Source of the DNA: Przewalskia tangutica
Lineage: Eukaryota; Streptophyta; Magnoliopsida; Solanales; Solanaceae
DNA length: 64,000 nt
Direction: 5' to 3'
Assembly (NCBI GenBank): GCA_029844215.1
Contig: CM056727.1
Coordinates: 23,287,450 to 23,351,449, forward strand
The notes under the pieces are model-generated. The model saw nothing but the letters and a program-made list of their open reading frames with translations. It made no database searches and had not been told where the DNA came from. The translations under genes and the position numbers were made by a program. The number at the start of each line of letters is the position of its first letter. Within the stretch, counting starts at the first letter, position 1. This document shows positions 1 through 11,550 of the stretch, one piece after another.

Positions 1-2363
1 AAGGAGGTCGATCTGGCATGTATCAAATATGCGGCGGAAAATACCGTAATAATATCATAAGTCAAAATATGTTTGGAGTTATAGGCGAAAATCGGTTTAC
101 TTTGCATCGTGCCTTACTAACAATGAGAGTAACAAATGTATATATATACTGCATAAAAATAGGAAGCTCATGATCAAAACAGGGTACCTCGCCTGTAGTA
201 TCATTAAGCAATCCTACTCCTGGGACTATTTCACCCGCATAGGTCCTGTGGACCCGCATGAGGTCATCCGCCTCGTCATGAGACTATTTCACCCGCATGG
301 GACTATTTCACCCGCATGGATCCTTTGGACCCGCATGAGTACCATCGCCGTACTCGCATGAGACTATTTCACCCGCATGGATCCTGTGGGCCGGATCCGC
401 GTAGTACAAACGCCGCACTCGCATCATGGGTAGCAAATCCATGGCATAAGTAGTAAACCATCCTATGGAGCATACCCGGGCCACTCATCGTGTCGAGATG
501 TCCAAAGGAAATAACAAGAATAACCCGGGGTTTACCTGTAATAATATATATATAACATAGCTCATCCGGCTATCATACATAACATAAGCACTACCGGCCT
601 ATCATATCATAACATAAGCACTACCGGCCTATCATATCATAACATAAGCACTACCGGCCTATCATATCATAACATAAGCACTACCGGCTTATCATATCAT
701 AACATAAGCACTACCGGCCTATCATATCATAACATAAGCAAGTTAAGAAATCCCCTAACTTCTTATTAACATTATTAATATATCCTCTCATTTTAGTATA
801 CCTAAGGCACCAACATGTCTTTTAATAGAAAATCCGGGAATTTAACCCAAGTACCATGTACTTCTAACCTTTTAAGAAATAACTCCTTTTATACAAAAAT
901 TCCAAGATACTAATCACCATAGTATCAAGTTACAATTTCTTTTCAAAACAAGTCACATTTCCTTTTAGAAATATAATAAGCTTCTAAATCAAGTGACTTC
1001 ATTTCCTTTAAAACCTTAGGCAACCAATGCCTAAAAATCAATTCACCTTTCTTAGTTTCAAATCATTTACCCGTACTTGTTTTAATTAGAGTAAACTTTT
1101 CTTTGTGAACCTCTCAAAAACTAATATAACCAACTTCCCATAAAGTCATTATATTAGCGTTATTCCTTTGTCAAATACATTTTCCCTAAATCCAAGGGAC
1201 TTATACTTTTAAAGTGAAACAAGTACCAATATACTTTAAAACAAGTGAAAGATATCGAATCTTGTACGTCTACCGTACTACATAGATACAACTACTCATG
1301 CTCAAGAGATAGGAAAGTTCCACATACCTCTTCGGTTAATCCACTTGCTAAGTCCGAAATACAGCACGTAATATGTCAACCTATAATGACCATAATACGT
1401 TTATTAACCCCTAATTTCAATGTAGAAATTCCAAATTCAAGTTACTAATTCCTAAGGAAAATTGGGCAGCATTTCCTTTGTTTCTACATACTTTGCCACC
1501 TTTTTCAAGGCCGAAATCAATAACCAAACGCCACATTTAAGGCCTAACAATCCAATATTTCAAAGGGGATTACACAACCAATCTTAGGTGTGTAAAATTC
1601 TGCTCCAATAGGTAAAACAATATACTTAACAATTCTAAAGTGGTTTGTAGGCTACAACATGCTCATAATATCTCTTTAACCAATCCTTCATATCCAAACC
1701 ATTTTTCTTACATGCAATGATTCTAAGAGCATTCTTTACCACTACAAATTCCTTATTCTTCACATGCAACACCAATAACTAGCTACAAGAGAAGAAATGT
1801 TACCTTTGGAGCTTTAGCCAAAATTATTCCAACAATTTTCTAGCCTCCTTTTCAAGAATACCACTACAACAACCTCCACAAGCTTACAATTAACTTTCCT
1901 TCTTAACACCCTTTTCAGATTTTTCTTAAGCTTGGAGTTTCTCTTGATTTTCTAGAGAGAAGGGAGAGCTTTTTAGCTTAGAGAGAGAGAGATGAAAGAT
2001 GAAAAGATGACCAAGTCTTCAAGACTTGGTCAATATAAGGCATGCAACATTTCAGATGGGGGGGGGGGACACTTGTCACCCACCCATGGCCTCTTTTAAA
2101 ACAAAACAGTGCAGAAATTTCCACTAACTCGCAGATCCGATCCGCGGCGCCCTACTGATCGGCGCGCGCGACGCCGCAACTCCTGCGGACTCTCGGAACT
2201 TTAGGCGCCGCGGCCCTGATTTCCGCCGCCGCTGCCAGGAATTCCCCCCCTTGCGCGCGCTCGCTCCGGCGGCGCTGAGGCCCCTGACCAAAGTTTTCTG
2301 ATTTCGAGTCCTAACTCCTTCCGCATGACCCCGTACGCACGGCCTGAACCACGGGGTATAACA
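1..2363 (-). mobile_element. Ty3/gypsy LTR, copy A, reverse orientation, truncated by window edge
   Basis: Read on the minus strand this begins TGTTATACCCCGTGG at 2363 and runs parallel to the plus-strand LTR at 4005-6546, including the GC-rich block near its start (2130-2300), the 30-bp tandem repeats (561-740) and the ATTTCACCCGCATG-type motifs (215-390). Position 1 corresponds to about 6172 in the other copy, so roughly 375 bp lie outside the window. It sits directly upstream of, and opposite in orientation to, the reverse transcriptase reading frame that resumes at 2365. It is therefore an insertion into, or a rearrangement of, the pol gene rather than the host element's own LTR. A run of 11 G lies at 2058-2068. 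Confidence 0.8.
561..740. repeat. 30-bp tandem repeat, six units, inside LTR copy A
   Basis: Six consecutive 30-bp units begin at 561, 591, 621, 651, 681 and 711. The core is CTACCGGCCTATCATATCAT; the first unit is diverged. The same array occurs in reverse complement at 5546-5690 in LTR copy B, with fewer and more diverged units. It is a variable-number repeat belonging to the LTR. Confidence 0.9.
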
Positions 2364-2364
2364 A

Positions 2365-4004
2365 GACACTCGACCGATATCTATTCCGCCATACAGGATG
2401 GCACCTGCCGAGTTGAAGGAATTGAAGGACCAGCTGAAAGATTTACTGGAAAAAGGCTTTATCAGGCCAAGTGTTTCTCCCTGGGGAGCGCCAGTGTTAT
2501 TTGTAAAGAAGAAGGATGGGACGCTGCGTATGTGTATTGATTACAGGCAGCTGAACAAGGTAACTATCAAGAACAGATATCCCCTCCCCAGTATTGATGA
2601 TTTGTTTGACCAGTTGCAGGGTGCGAGATGTTTTTCCAAGATAGACATGCGTTCTGGTTATCATCAGGTGCGAGTTAGAGAGGCAGATATCCCGAAGACT
2701 GCATTTAGGACCCGGTATGGGCACTATGAGTTCAGGGTGATGTCTTTCGGATTGACCAACGCTCCAGCGGTATTCATGGATTTGATGAATAGGGTGTTCG
2801 GGCCATTCTTGCATATGTTCGTTATAGTGTTCATTGATGATATCTTGGTATATTCGCGCACAGAGCAGGAGCATACAGATCATTTGAGGACGGTATTGGG
2901 AGTCCTCAGGGACCGGCAGTTGTATGCCAATTTTTCGAAATGCGAGTTTTGGCTGGCTTCAGTGGCTTTCTTAGGACATGTTATCGGAGCCGGTGGTATT
3001 CGGGTTGATACAGCTAAGATTGAGGTAGTCAAGACTTGGCCTAGACTCACTACACCGACAGAGGTGCGCATCTTTTTGGGCCTTGCAGGTTATTATCGGA
3101 GGTTTGTGGAGAAGTTTGTTTCTATTTCAGCACCTTTGACTAAGCTGACTCAGAAGGCAGCTATGTTCCGGTGGACGGATACTTGTGAGGAAAGTTTCCA
3201 GTTACTAAAGGAGAAGTTGACAACCGCCCCAGTTCTTACTCTTTCAAAGGGCTTAGATGGATATGTGGTTTACTGTGACGCGTCAGGTGTCGGGCTTGGG
3301 TGCGTGCTGATGCAGCACGGCAGAGTTATAGCTTACGCATCTCGACAGCTCAGGAAGCATGAGAAGAACTATCCCACACATGACTTGGAATTGGCAGCTG
3401 TGATTCATGCCTTGAAGATCTGGAGACATTATTTATATGGAGTTCATGTGGACATTTACACGCACCAAGAGTCTCGGTATATCTTCACGGAGGAGTGAAC
3501 TTGCGGCAGAGACGGTGGTTGGAGCTACTTAAGGATTACGATGTTGATATTCTATATCACTCAGGGAAGGCCAATGTACTTGCAGATGCCCTTAGTCGAA
3601 GATCGATGGGTAGTCTGTCTGATGTTCAGTCAGAGAAGAGGGATATGGTCCGAAAGTTACATCAGCTAGCGAGCCTTGGGGTCCGTTTGGTTGATTCTGA
3701 TAGTGACGGAATTCGAATCCGAGAGGTTGCCGAGTCTTCTATCGTCGAGGAGGTGAAGAGGCGACAGTATGAGGATCCGATTTTGGTGCGATGCATCGAC
3801 GCAGCCTCCGAGAAGGAAGGTCTATTTGAGGTAGCGCCTGATGGGGTGCTAAGATTCGAGGGCCGATTGTGTGTTCCCGACGTGACAGGACTTCGTCAAC
3901 AGATTTTGGCGGAGGCACACAGTGCTCGTTATTCTATTCACCCGGGGTCGACTAAGATGTACCATGACCTCAGGTTTGTGTATTGGTGGGATGGCCTGAA
4001 GAGG
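2365..4004 (+). pseudogene. Ty3/gypsy pol fragment: reverse transcriptase, RNase H and start of integrase (broken)
   Basis: The frame is open from 2365 to 3498. It shows the RT palm motifs, including the catalytic FIDDILVYS block (near 2830-2860), followed by a Ty3-type RNase H (YCDASG near 3270; the DLELAAVIHALKIWRHYLYG block near 3380). At about 3496 a single-base loss shifts the frame: a GAGGAG stretch is followed by TGAAC where homologues read a Leu codon. The rest continues in the frame of 3495-4055 through the RNase H tail (HSGKANVLADALSRR) and the first half of the integrase HHCC zinc finger (HSARYSIHPG). Reading stops at 4004, where a solo LTR is inserted. No gag or protease is present; they would lie left of the LTR at 1-2363. 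Related in type to the Tekay/Del chromoviruses. Non-functional. Confidence 0.92.
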
Positions 4005-6546
4005 TGTTATACCCCATGGTTCGGGCCGTGCGTGTGGGGCCGTGCGAGAAATTAGAGAAACACGTTCGGGGCTCCAGCCGCGCGCCGGAGGGGCAGCGCG
4101 CCAAGGTGGGTGAAGTGCGGTGGCGCTGAAGTTCCAGCCTTGCGGAAGCGAGCGCGCCGAGGCGGGAAATTTGGGCGGAAAAACTTAGAAAGTCTGATTT
4201 TTGTTTTAAAAGAGGCCATGGGAGGGTGACAAGTGTCCCCCCCCCCATCTGATTTTCTGCTCCATGCATTAGAGTGACCAAGGCTTGGGCATTTCTTTCA
4301 ACTTTTCATCTTTACCCTCCATCTCTCTCAAAATTAAAAGCTCATCCTTCTCTAAATTCCCAAGAGGAATTCTAGCCTAAGGGAAAAATCTGAAAAGTGT
4401 AATAGGAAGGAAAGGTTATTACAAGCTTGTGAAGACTATTGTGGTGGTGTTCTTGGAGAAAAAGGCTAGCAAGGTGTTGGATTAAGTTTGGCTAAAACTC
4501 AAGGTAACATTTCTTCTCTTGTAGTTGGTATTGGGCGTTGCATGTTTAATAGGAAGAGCTTGTAGTTGGAAAAAATTGCACTTAGAGTAGTTGCATGTAA
4601 GAAATGGGGTTTGATTATGAAAGAATTGGTTTGGGGGATTTTATGAGCATGTTGTTGCCTAAATACTACATTAGACTTGTTGGGTTAGTTGTTGTAACTT
4701 GTGGGGCTGAATTTTACACACCAAAGTTTAGGTGTGTAATTCCTGGTGTTGGTTGGTTGTTGAGCCTTAAACATGGCATTTGAGCGTTAAAAATCGACCT
4801 TGGAAAAGGTGGCAAAGTATGTAGAAACAAAGGAACGCTGCCCGATTTTTCCGTAGGAAATTGGTGACTTTAACTTGGGAAAATTCTGCATTATAATTAG
4901 AGCTTGATAAACGTATTGTGGTCATTTTAGGTTGACATACTACGCGGTAAATTGGACTTAGCTTGTGGATTGACCAAGAGGTATGTGGAGCTTTCCTATC
5001 TCTTGAGCATGATTAGTTGTACTTATGTAGTGCGGTAGACGTCAAGATTTGGAAATCTTCGTTGGTTATAAGTATTTGATACTTGCTTCGTTTTAAAAGG
5101 AAAGTATAAAAATCCTCGACTTAAGGGAATGTGTTTTACTATTGTTAACTCTAATATAACGGCTTTATGGGGAGTTGGTTATATTAGTTTGTGAAAGTTT
5201 AATGGAGAAAGGTTTTGATGTTTTGAACTTGTGGAAGGAAAATGGTTTTAAGGCATGAATTGCCTAAGGTTTTACAAGAAATGAAGTCACTTAATTTAGA
5301 AGCTTGAGATAAGTTTTAAAAGGAAATGTGACTTGTTTTGAAAAGAAATCGTAACTTGATACTATGGTGATTAGTATCTTGGAATTTTTGTATAAAAAGA
5401 GTTATTCCTTAAAAGGTTAAGTACATGATACTTGGGTTAAATTCCCGGATTTTTATTAAAAGACATGATCGTGCCTTAGGTATACTAAAATGAGAGGATG
5501 TATTAATACTATTAATAAGAAGTTAGGTGACTCTTAACTTGCTTAAGTTATGATAGGCCGGTAGTGCTTATGTTATGATATGATAGGCCGGTAGTGCTTA
5601 TGTTATGATATGATAGTAGGTAGTGCTTATGTTATGATATGATAGGTAGTAGTGCTTATGTTATGTATGATAGCGGATGAGCTATGTTATATATATATTG
5701 TTACGTAAACCCCGGGTTATTATTTATGCCATGGATTTGCTACCCATGATGCGAAAAGGCGCTTGTACTACGTGCGGATCTGGACCATAGGATCCATGCG
5801 GGTGAAATAGTCCCACGCGAGTACGCGATGGTACTCACGCGGATCCACGGGATCCATGCGGTGAAATAGTCCCACGGGTGAAATAGTCCTATGACGAGGC
5901 GGATGACCTTATGCGGGTCCACAGGACCTATGCGGGTGAAATAGTTCCAGGAGTAGGATTGCTTAATGATACTACGGGCGAGGTACCCTGTTTTGATCAT
6001 GAGCCTCCTATTTTTATGCTATAAAATGTATACTTGTTACTCTCATTATTAGTAAGGCACGGTCTGACATAATTTGGTTTTATCTATAACTTTAATGTAT
6101 TTTGGACTTATGATATTATTACTGATTTTCCGATTCGCATATTTGGTACATTGCCAGATCGACCTCCTTGGGCCGTTCACGCCGCAGTTGAGGTTCATAG
6201 CTTGTTGATCCGCACTCTTGGATCACGGTTCGGTTCTCGGAAGGCTCCATTTCTCCGAGGCCTCGCTTTTGGTACGATTCCACGAGGTTGTAGACTTTTG
6301 TACATTCGGGGTATGGCGGGCTCTGTCCGTCATAGTGTTATTCATTCTTAGAGGCCTGTAGTCTTGTCGAACTTGGTTCGTTAAGGATGAATCGCTCGGT
6401 TTATGTACTTTTGGGTTAGCTTGATTTGGCTAGACTATTCTATATCTTAATGGTTGTTTATCTTGAGTTTACATTCCATGGTTTTCTCGATGTTGTGTCA
6501 CTAGGGTGCCCGTTAAGGCACGGTCACGTCCGGTTCGGTCGTGACA
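4005..6546 (+). mobile_element. Solo LTR (copy B) of the same Ty3/gypsy family inside pol
   Basis: It starts TGTTATACCCC and ends GGTTCGGTCGTGACA, canonical TG...CA ends. The 5 bp before it (4000-4004) and after it (6547-6551) are both AGAGG, a perfect target-site duplication. The length is 2542 bp. No internal coding sequence lies between the ends, so this is a solo LTR left by LTR-LTR recombination. It matches copy A (1-2363, inverted) throughout and copy C (7887-9415) over the first ~1.5 kb. The integrase reading resumes directly after the second AGAGG. Confidence 0.92.
5546..5690. repeat. 30-bp tandem repeat, about four units, inside LTR copy B
   Basis: Units read TGATAGGCCGGTAGTGCTTA and are repeated about four times, the last two with small deletions. 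They are the reverse complement of the array at 561-740, as expected for the same LTR in the opposite orientation. Confidence 0.85.
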
Positions 6547-7874
6547 AGAGGACGTGGCGATTTTGTTGCATGATGTCCTAATTGTCGCCAGTCAAGATCG
6601 AGCACCAAAAGCCCGGTGGGCTATTGCAGGCTATTGATATTCCAACTTGGAAGTGGGAGGTGATAAATATGGATTTTATTACAGGGCTACCTACCACTCA
6701 GAGGAAGCATGATTCCATTTGGGTGATTGTCGACAGGCTGATGAAATCAGCCCATTTTGTTCCGGTCAGGACGACATTCTCAGCTGAGGACTATGCCAGA
6801 TTATATATTAGAGAGATTGTGAGACTGCACGGAGTCCCGGTGTCGATTATATCAGATAGAGGAGCCCAGTTCTCGGCTAACTTCTGGAGGTCTTTTCAGA
6901 AGGGATTAGGGACACATGTGAGTCTCAGTACGGCGTTTCACCCTCAGACCGACGGACAGGCCGAGCGCACTATCCAGACACTTGAGGATATGCTGCGGGC
7001 TTGTGTTATTGATTTCAGGGGTAGCTGGGAGGATCATTTGCCTCTTGTGGAGTTTTCTTACAACAACAGCTACCATTATAGTATTCCGATGACGCCTTAT
7101 GAGGCCTTATACGAGAGGAAGTGCAGGTCACCAATAGGCTGGTTCGAGGTAGGAGAAGTTCAGTTAGTCGGGCCAGACTTGGTTCAGCAGGCAGTGGATA
7201 AGGTGAAGCTTATCCAGGAGCGGTTGCTGGCAGCTCAGAGTCGGCAGAAGTCGTATGCAGATCATCGGCGTCGACACTTGGAATTTGAGGTAGATGATTG
7301 GGTTTTTCTAAAGGTATCACCCATGAAGGGCGTGATGAGATTTGGGAAGAAGGGAAAACTTAGCCCAAGGTACATTGGGCCGTATCAGATTGTCCGTAGG
7401 GTAGGCATGGTTGCCTATGAGTTAGATCTGCCGTCCGATTTGGAGGCGGTACATCCAGTTTTCCATGTGTCCATGTTGCGGAAATGTATTGGAGACCCAT
7501 CTAGAGTACATCCGATTCATGAGGTTCAGGTAACAGAGGAGTTATCGTATGAGGAGAGTCCCATAGCGATACTCGATCGTCAGGTTAGACGACTTCGGAC
7601 AAAGGATGTGGCTTCCGTCAAGGTCTTATGGCGGAGCGAACGAGGAAGAGATGACGTGGGAAGCGGAGGAGGACATGATGAAGAAATATCCTCACTTATT
7701 CCCTACACCTCCAGGTAACCCACTTTCCTGCTTGTTAGTTTTGATTTAGCAATTGTGCTTAAGTATTGTTGTGGCCGTGAGGAGCGTCGTTATTTGCAAA
7801 AGTGTAGTTAAGAGCGTCTACGTCAATTTGTGATTCAAGTAAGCCTAGAAGGAACATTCGGGATGAATGTTTCT
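6547..7874 (+). pseudogene. Ty3/gypsy pol fragment: integrase core and C-terminal chromodomain-type tail (broken)
   Basis: This continues the pol interrupted at 4004. The first ~40 bases encode the CPNC half of the integrase zinc finger but with frame errors. From 6582 to 7718 the frame is open and shows the integrase core: DFITGLP, IISDRGAQFS, then the HPQTDGQAERT block with its catalytic Glu, followed by the GPY/F-type module (KLSPRYIGPYQI). Near 7640 the frame shifts; the chromodomain-like ending (a TWEAEEDMM block and YPHLFPTPPG) is encoded in the next frame to about 7720. The region 7720-7874 before the polypurine tract is non-coding. Two or more frameshifts make it inactive. Confidence 0.9.
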
Positions 7875-7886
7875 AAGGGGGGAGAA
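7875..7886 (+). other. Polypurine tract of the gypsy element
   Basis: AAGGGGGGAGAA lies immediately before the TGTTATACCCC that starts the 3' LTR. It is the usual primer site for plus-strand synthesis in LTR retrotransposons and fixes the LTR boundary at 7887. Confidence 0.8.
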
Positions 7887-9415
7887 TGTTATACCCCGTG
7901 GTTCGTCCGACCGCGGTCGGTCTCAGCGCGGCGCAGTGAGGCGCGGCGGCGCCATGGCGGATGATTGTAGGGCCGCGGCGCCGGAAGACAGGGCCGCGGC
8001 GCCGGAAGATCTGAGGGGTCGCTGAAGTTTCAGCGCGCCGGAAGCAGGACATGGCGCCGAAAGTTCAGAGTCCGCAGGATTGCAGCCGCGCGCCGATCGC
8101 AGGCCGCGCCGAGGCGAAATCTGGCGGAAAAACTTAGGAAAATCGATCTTTTCTTTTAAAAGGGCATGGGTGGGTGACAAGTGTTCCCATCTGATTTTGC
8201 ATCGTTATATTGACCAAGTCTTAAAGACTTGGTCATCTTTCATCTCTCTCTTAGAAAAAGCTCCTCCTTCTCTCTTAAATTATTTCAAGCTCCTCCTTCT
8301 CTCTAAAACTCCAAGAGATATTCTAGCCTTAGGAAAAATCTGAAAAGGTAAAAGGCAAGAAGGAAGCTTGTGGCTAGCTTGTGAAGGTTGTTGTGGTGGT
8401 GTTCTTGGAATAGAATCTAGCAAGTTGTTGGATAAATTTGGCTAAAGCTCTAAGGTAATGATTCTTCCTCTATTATTAGTTTTTAGTGTTGCATGTTAAG
8501 AAGAAAGTACTTTAGGGAGTAAATGATGCTATTAGAGTCATTGCATGCAAGAAATGTGGGTTGGGTATGAAAGATTTGGCTAAAGAGATATTATGAGCAT
8601 GTTGTAGCCTACAAACTACTTTAGAATTGTTAAGTGTATTATTATAACCTATGGGGCAGAATTTTACACACCCAAGATTAGGTGTGTAATCCCCTTTGTG
8701 TTGGTTTGGATGTTGGGCCTTAATGTGGCGTTTGAGTGTTAAAAATCGGCCTTTGAAAAGGTGGCAAAGTGAGTAGAAACAAAGGAAATGCTGCCCAATT
8801 TTCCTTAGGAATTGGTAACTTGAATTTGGAATTTCTACATTGAAATTAGGGGTTAATAAACGTATTATGGTTATTATAGGTTGACATATCGCTTGCGGTA
8901 GTTGGACTTAGCAAGTGGATTGACCGAAGAGGTATGTAGAGCTTTCCTACCTCTTGAGCATGAATAGTTGTATCTATGTAGTACGGTATACGTACAAGAT
9001 TTGATAATCTACACTTGTTTTAAAGTATATGATACTTGTTTCATTTCAAAAGTATAAGTCCCTTGGATTGAGGGAAAAATGTATTTGACAAAGAGATAAC
9101 GCTAATATAATGACTTTATGGGAAGTTGGTTATATTAGTTTTCTTGAAAGGTTCACAAAGAAATGTTTACTCTAATTAAAACAAGTACGGGTAAAGGATT
9201 TGAAACATAGAAAGGTGAATTGATTCCTAGGCATTGGTTGCCTAAGGTTTTAAAGGAAATGAAGTCACTTGATTTAGAAGCCTATTATATTTCTAAAAGG
9301 AAATGTGACTTGTCTTGAAAAGAAATCGTAACTTGATACTATGGTGAATAGTATCTTGGAATCTTTGTATAAAAAGAGTTTTTCTTAAAAAGTTAGAAGT
9401 ACATGGTACTTGGGT
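7887..9415 (+). mobile_element. 3' LTR (copy C) of the host gypsy element, truncated
   Basis: It starts TGTTATACCCCGTGG after the polypurine tract and follows LTR copy B until CTTGGGT at 9409-9415, equivalent to about 5450 in copy B. The remaining ~1.1 kb, including the 30-bp repeats and the GTGACA end, is missing. At 9416 the sequence changes abruptly to GGTTAAGCATCC, the interior of the second LTR family. A short GGGT/GGTTA similarity at the junction suggests end joining after a deletion. Confidence 0.85.
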
Positions 9416-11550
9416 GGTTAAGCATCCTTTAAGATACGCTAACTTGCGGTTATCCGTTGAAACCTAGGTTAATTATGTATTGGCTTTTATTCTACCTATT
9501 TTAAGCATTTCTCATAATTTACAATTAAAATAAAATGCAATACAAAAATAATAAAAAACTAAAATTAAGTGCGACACAAAATAAAACTCCGAGACGTTCT
9601 TTTGAAATGCATCTCCGGATACCTACATAAACACTTAGTAAAAGTGTTAGTAATAAATAATTTTAAAGTAATAGCAAGAATTAATAAATAAAGCAAAAAT
9701 AAATCCGTCTTTTGTACAGGGAAGGCCTTAGAAATCCGACGGAGATTCCTTCATCGGCCAATATTGCTAAAAATAATAAAATAAATAAAACTTTCGGATC
9801 CGCGCCAAAACAAGATAATAGCTTTAAACACGGAGGGCTCGGATATGTAAAAAATATAAAGTGGGACAAATAAACAAGTGCGGCTGCGGCGTTAACCTTG
9901 CCAGCATGTTGGTTATCCGGTGTAAGTGGAAGAAATCATCCTTGACCGAAGCTTCATTTATTTTATTTTCCGTCTTTGCAAATGCGGAGGCCTCAAAATC
10001 GACGGATAACTTTTTCATTGGCCAAAGTGTAGCATCTGCTCAAAATCAAAAAATACCAAGTATAGTATCTTGTTCAAATCAAGAAAATACCAAGTGTAGT
10101 ATCTTGTTCAAATCAAGAACACTAGCCTAAGATCGAGCAAAAATAGCCTAAAAATCGATTCAAGATCATAGCCAAAATCGGTAGCAAAATAGCCTAAAAC
10201 CAATCCGCCAAAATGGCTAAAACAAGAGCAACAAAGGTGAAAAACAATCTAAAATCAGTCCGGATAACCGACAACACCATAAAATGAAGCAATCAAGGTC
10301 ACCTGATTTTCGGCGATTCAAAGAAAACGAAAATCACCCAACAACCAAGCCAACAACAATATAATCACAACACGGTAGGGTTGTCGAAACATCACACCAC
10401 ACCAAGCAAAATACCAAATAACAATAGTAACAAATGAAACAACGGTGACCAAAGACAAATGTCAACGGAGTTCATTTTCCGACGATCTACTTTCAAACCG
10501 GTAAGAGCAACACAATACATAAATATATTACCATATATAACAAAGGTGATTACGGATCGAATCCTCGCGATCGCGGCGATCCGTCAAATCCGGCGAGACG
10601 GAGATGGTGGTCGCAGTCCGACAAATGAGTGGTGGTCGGCGCAGTTCGAGAGAGTGAGAGAGAGGTGTGTGTGTGTGGGAGAGAGTGTGCCGAGTGGGAT
10701 CAACGGGAAATGATGGTGAAAGGGTTAAGGGAGATTAGGCAGTGGGAGGGTATGAGAGAGAGTGATGGCGTGCAGGTGATGAAGGAGAGGCGGTGTGTAG
10801 AAGTAGGAGTGGCAGCTAGGTGTGGATGAGTGTGAGGGACGAGGTGTGTGGGAGAGGCGGAGGTCCGCATGCGGTGACTTGGGTAGGTAGAAATAGGTAG
10901 GTTTTAAAATGAGGGGGTAAGGTTTTATTTATAGTGTGAGATTTAGGTTTAGGGTTTTGGGTATTGGGTTTTTGGTATTGGATGAAAAAGATGAAAGGTG
11001 TATTGGGCCTCAGTTTGGGCTTCGGTTTTTTGGCGGATTGGACTGATCCATTATTGGATGGAAAAGATGAAAGGTGTATTGGGCCTCAGTTTGGGCTTCG
11101 GTTTTTTGGCGGATTGGACTGATCCAGATTGTGCCTTGGACATGGACTGGTTTGGCAAAAATGCAAAATGGATTAATTATTTAAAAGAAAATTATTTAAA
11201 GATACAAAAATTATTAAAGTTCAAATGATGATGCAATAATAATAAAATACAATATTTAGCAAATATTTAATGCCTGATTAAAAGTAAAGACGGAATGTCA
11301 GTTAATTATTTAAAGAGATGCAAAGGTAGTAAAACAAAATGATCGCGCAATAATAATAACATAATATTTAAAAATGTTTAATACCTAATTAAAGTAAAAA
11401 TATGATGTCAATTTACAAAAAATAAAACAACACATAATGTTAGGTAAAAAAAATATACAAAAATGTCAAAATAGTGATAAAATGTGGTGTCCTAAAATGC
11501 TTAAAATTGCAAGAAATGACTAAAAGATTGGTCAAAATTGGGTGTCAACA
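9416..11550 (-). mobile_element. Second LTR family, copy 1, lacking its 3' end
   Basis: Nearly the same sequence as 25185-27377, with many small differences. On the minus strand it begins TGTTGACACCCAATTTTG at 11550 and contains a TATA-type promoter (CTATAAATAAAACC near 10920-10940) and a CT-rich downstream stretch, as in a U3-R-U5 LTR. The ~207 bp at the 3' end present in copy 2 (24977-25184) are missing here because of the fusion with the gypsy LTR at 9415/9416. No coding sequence of its own was recognised; reading frames inside it are spurious. Confidence 0.75.
10984..11130 (-). repeat. ~72-bp direct repeat in the U3 region of the second LTR family
   Basis: A block containing GGTGTATTGGGCCTCAGTTT and CTTCGGTTTTTTGGCGG is present twice in tandem upstream of the TATA box (minus-strand sense). 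The same duplication is found in copy 2 at 26809-26955, so it predates the split of the copies. Position and form suit an LTR enhancer repeat; that role is an inference. Confidence 0.8.
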
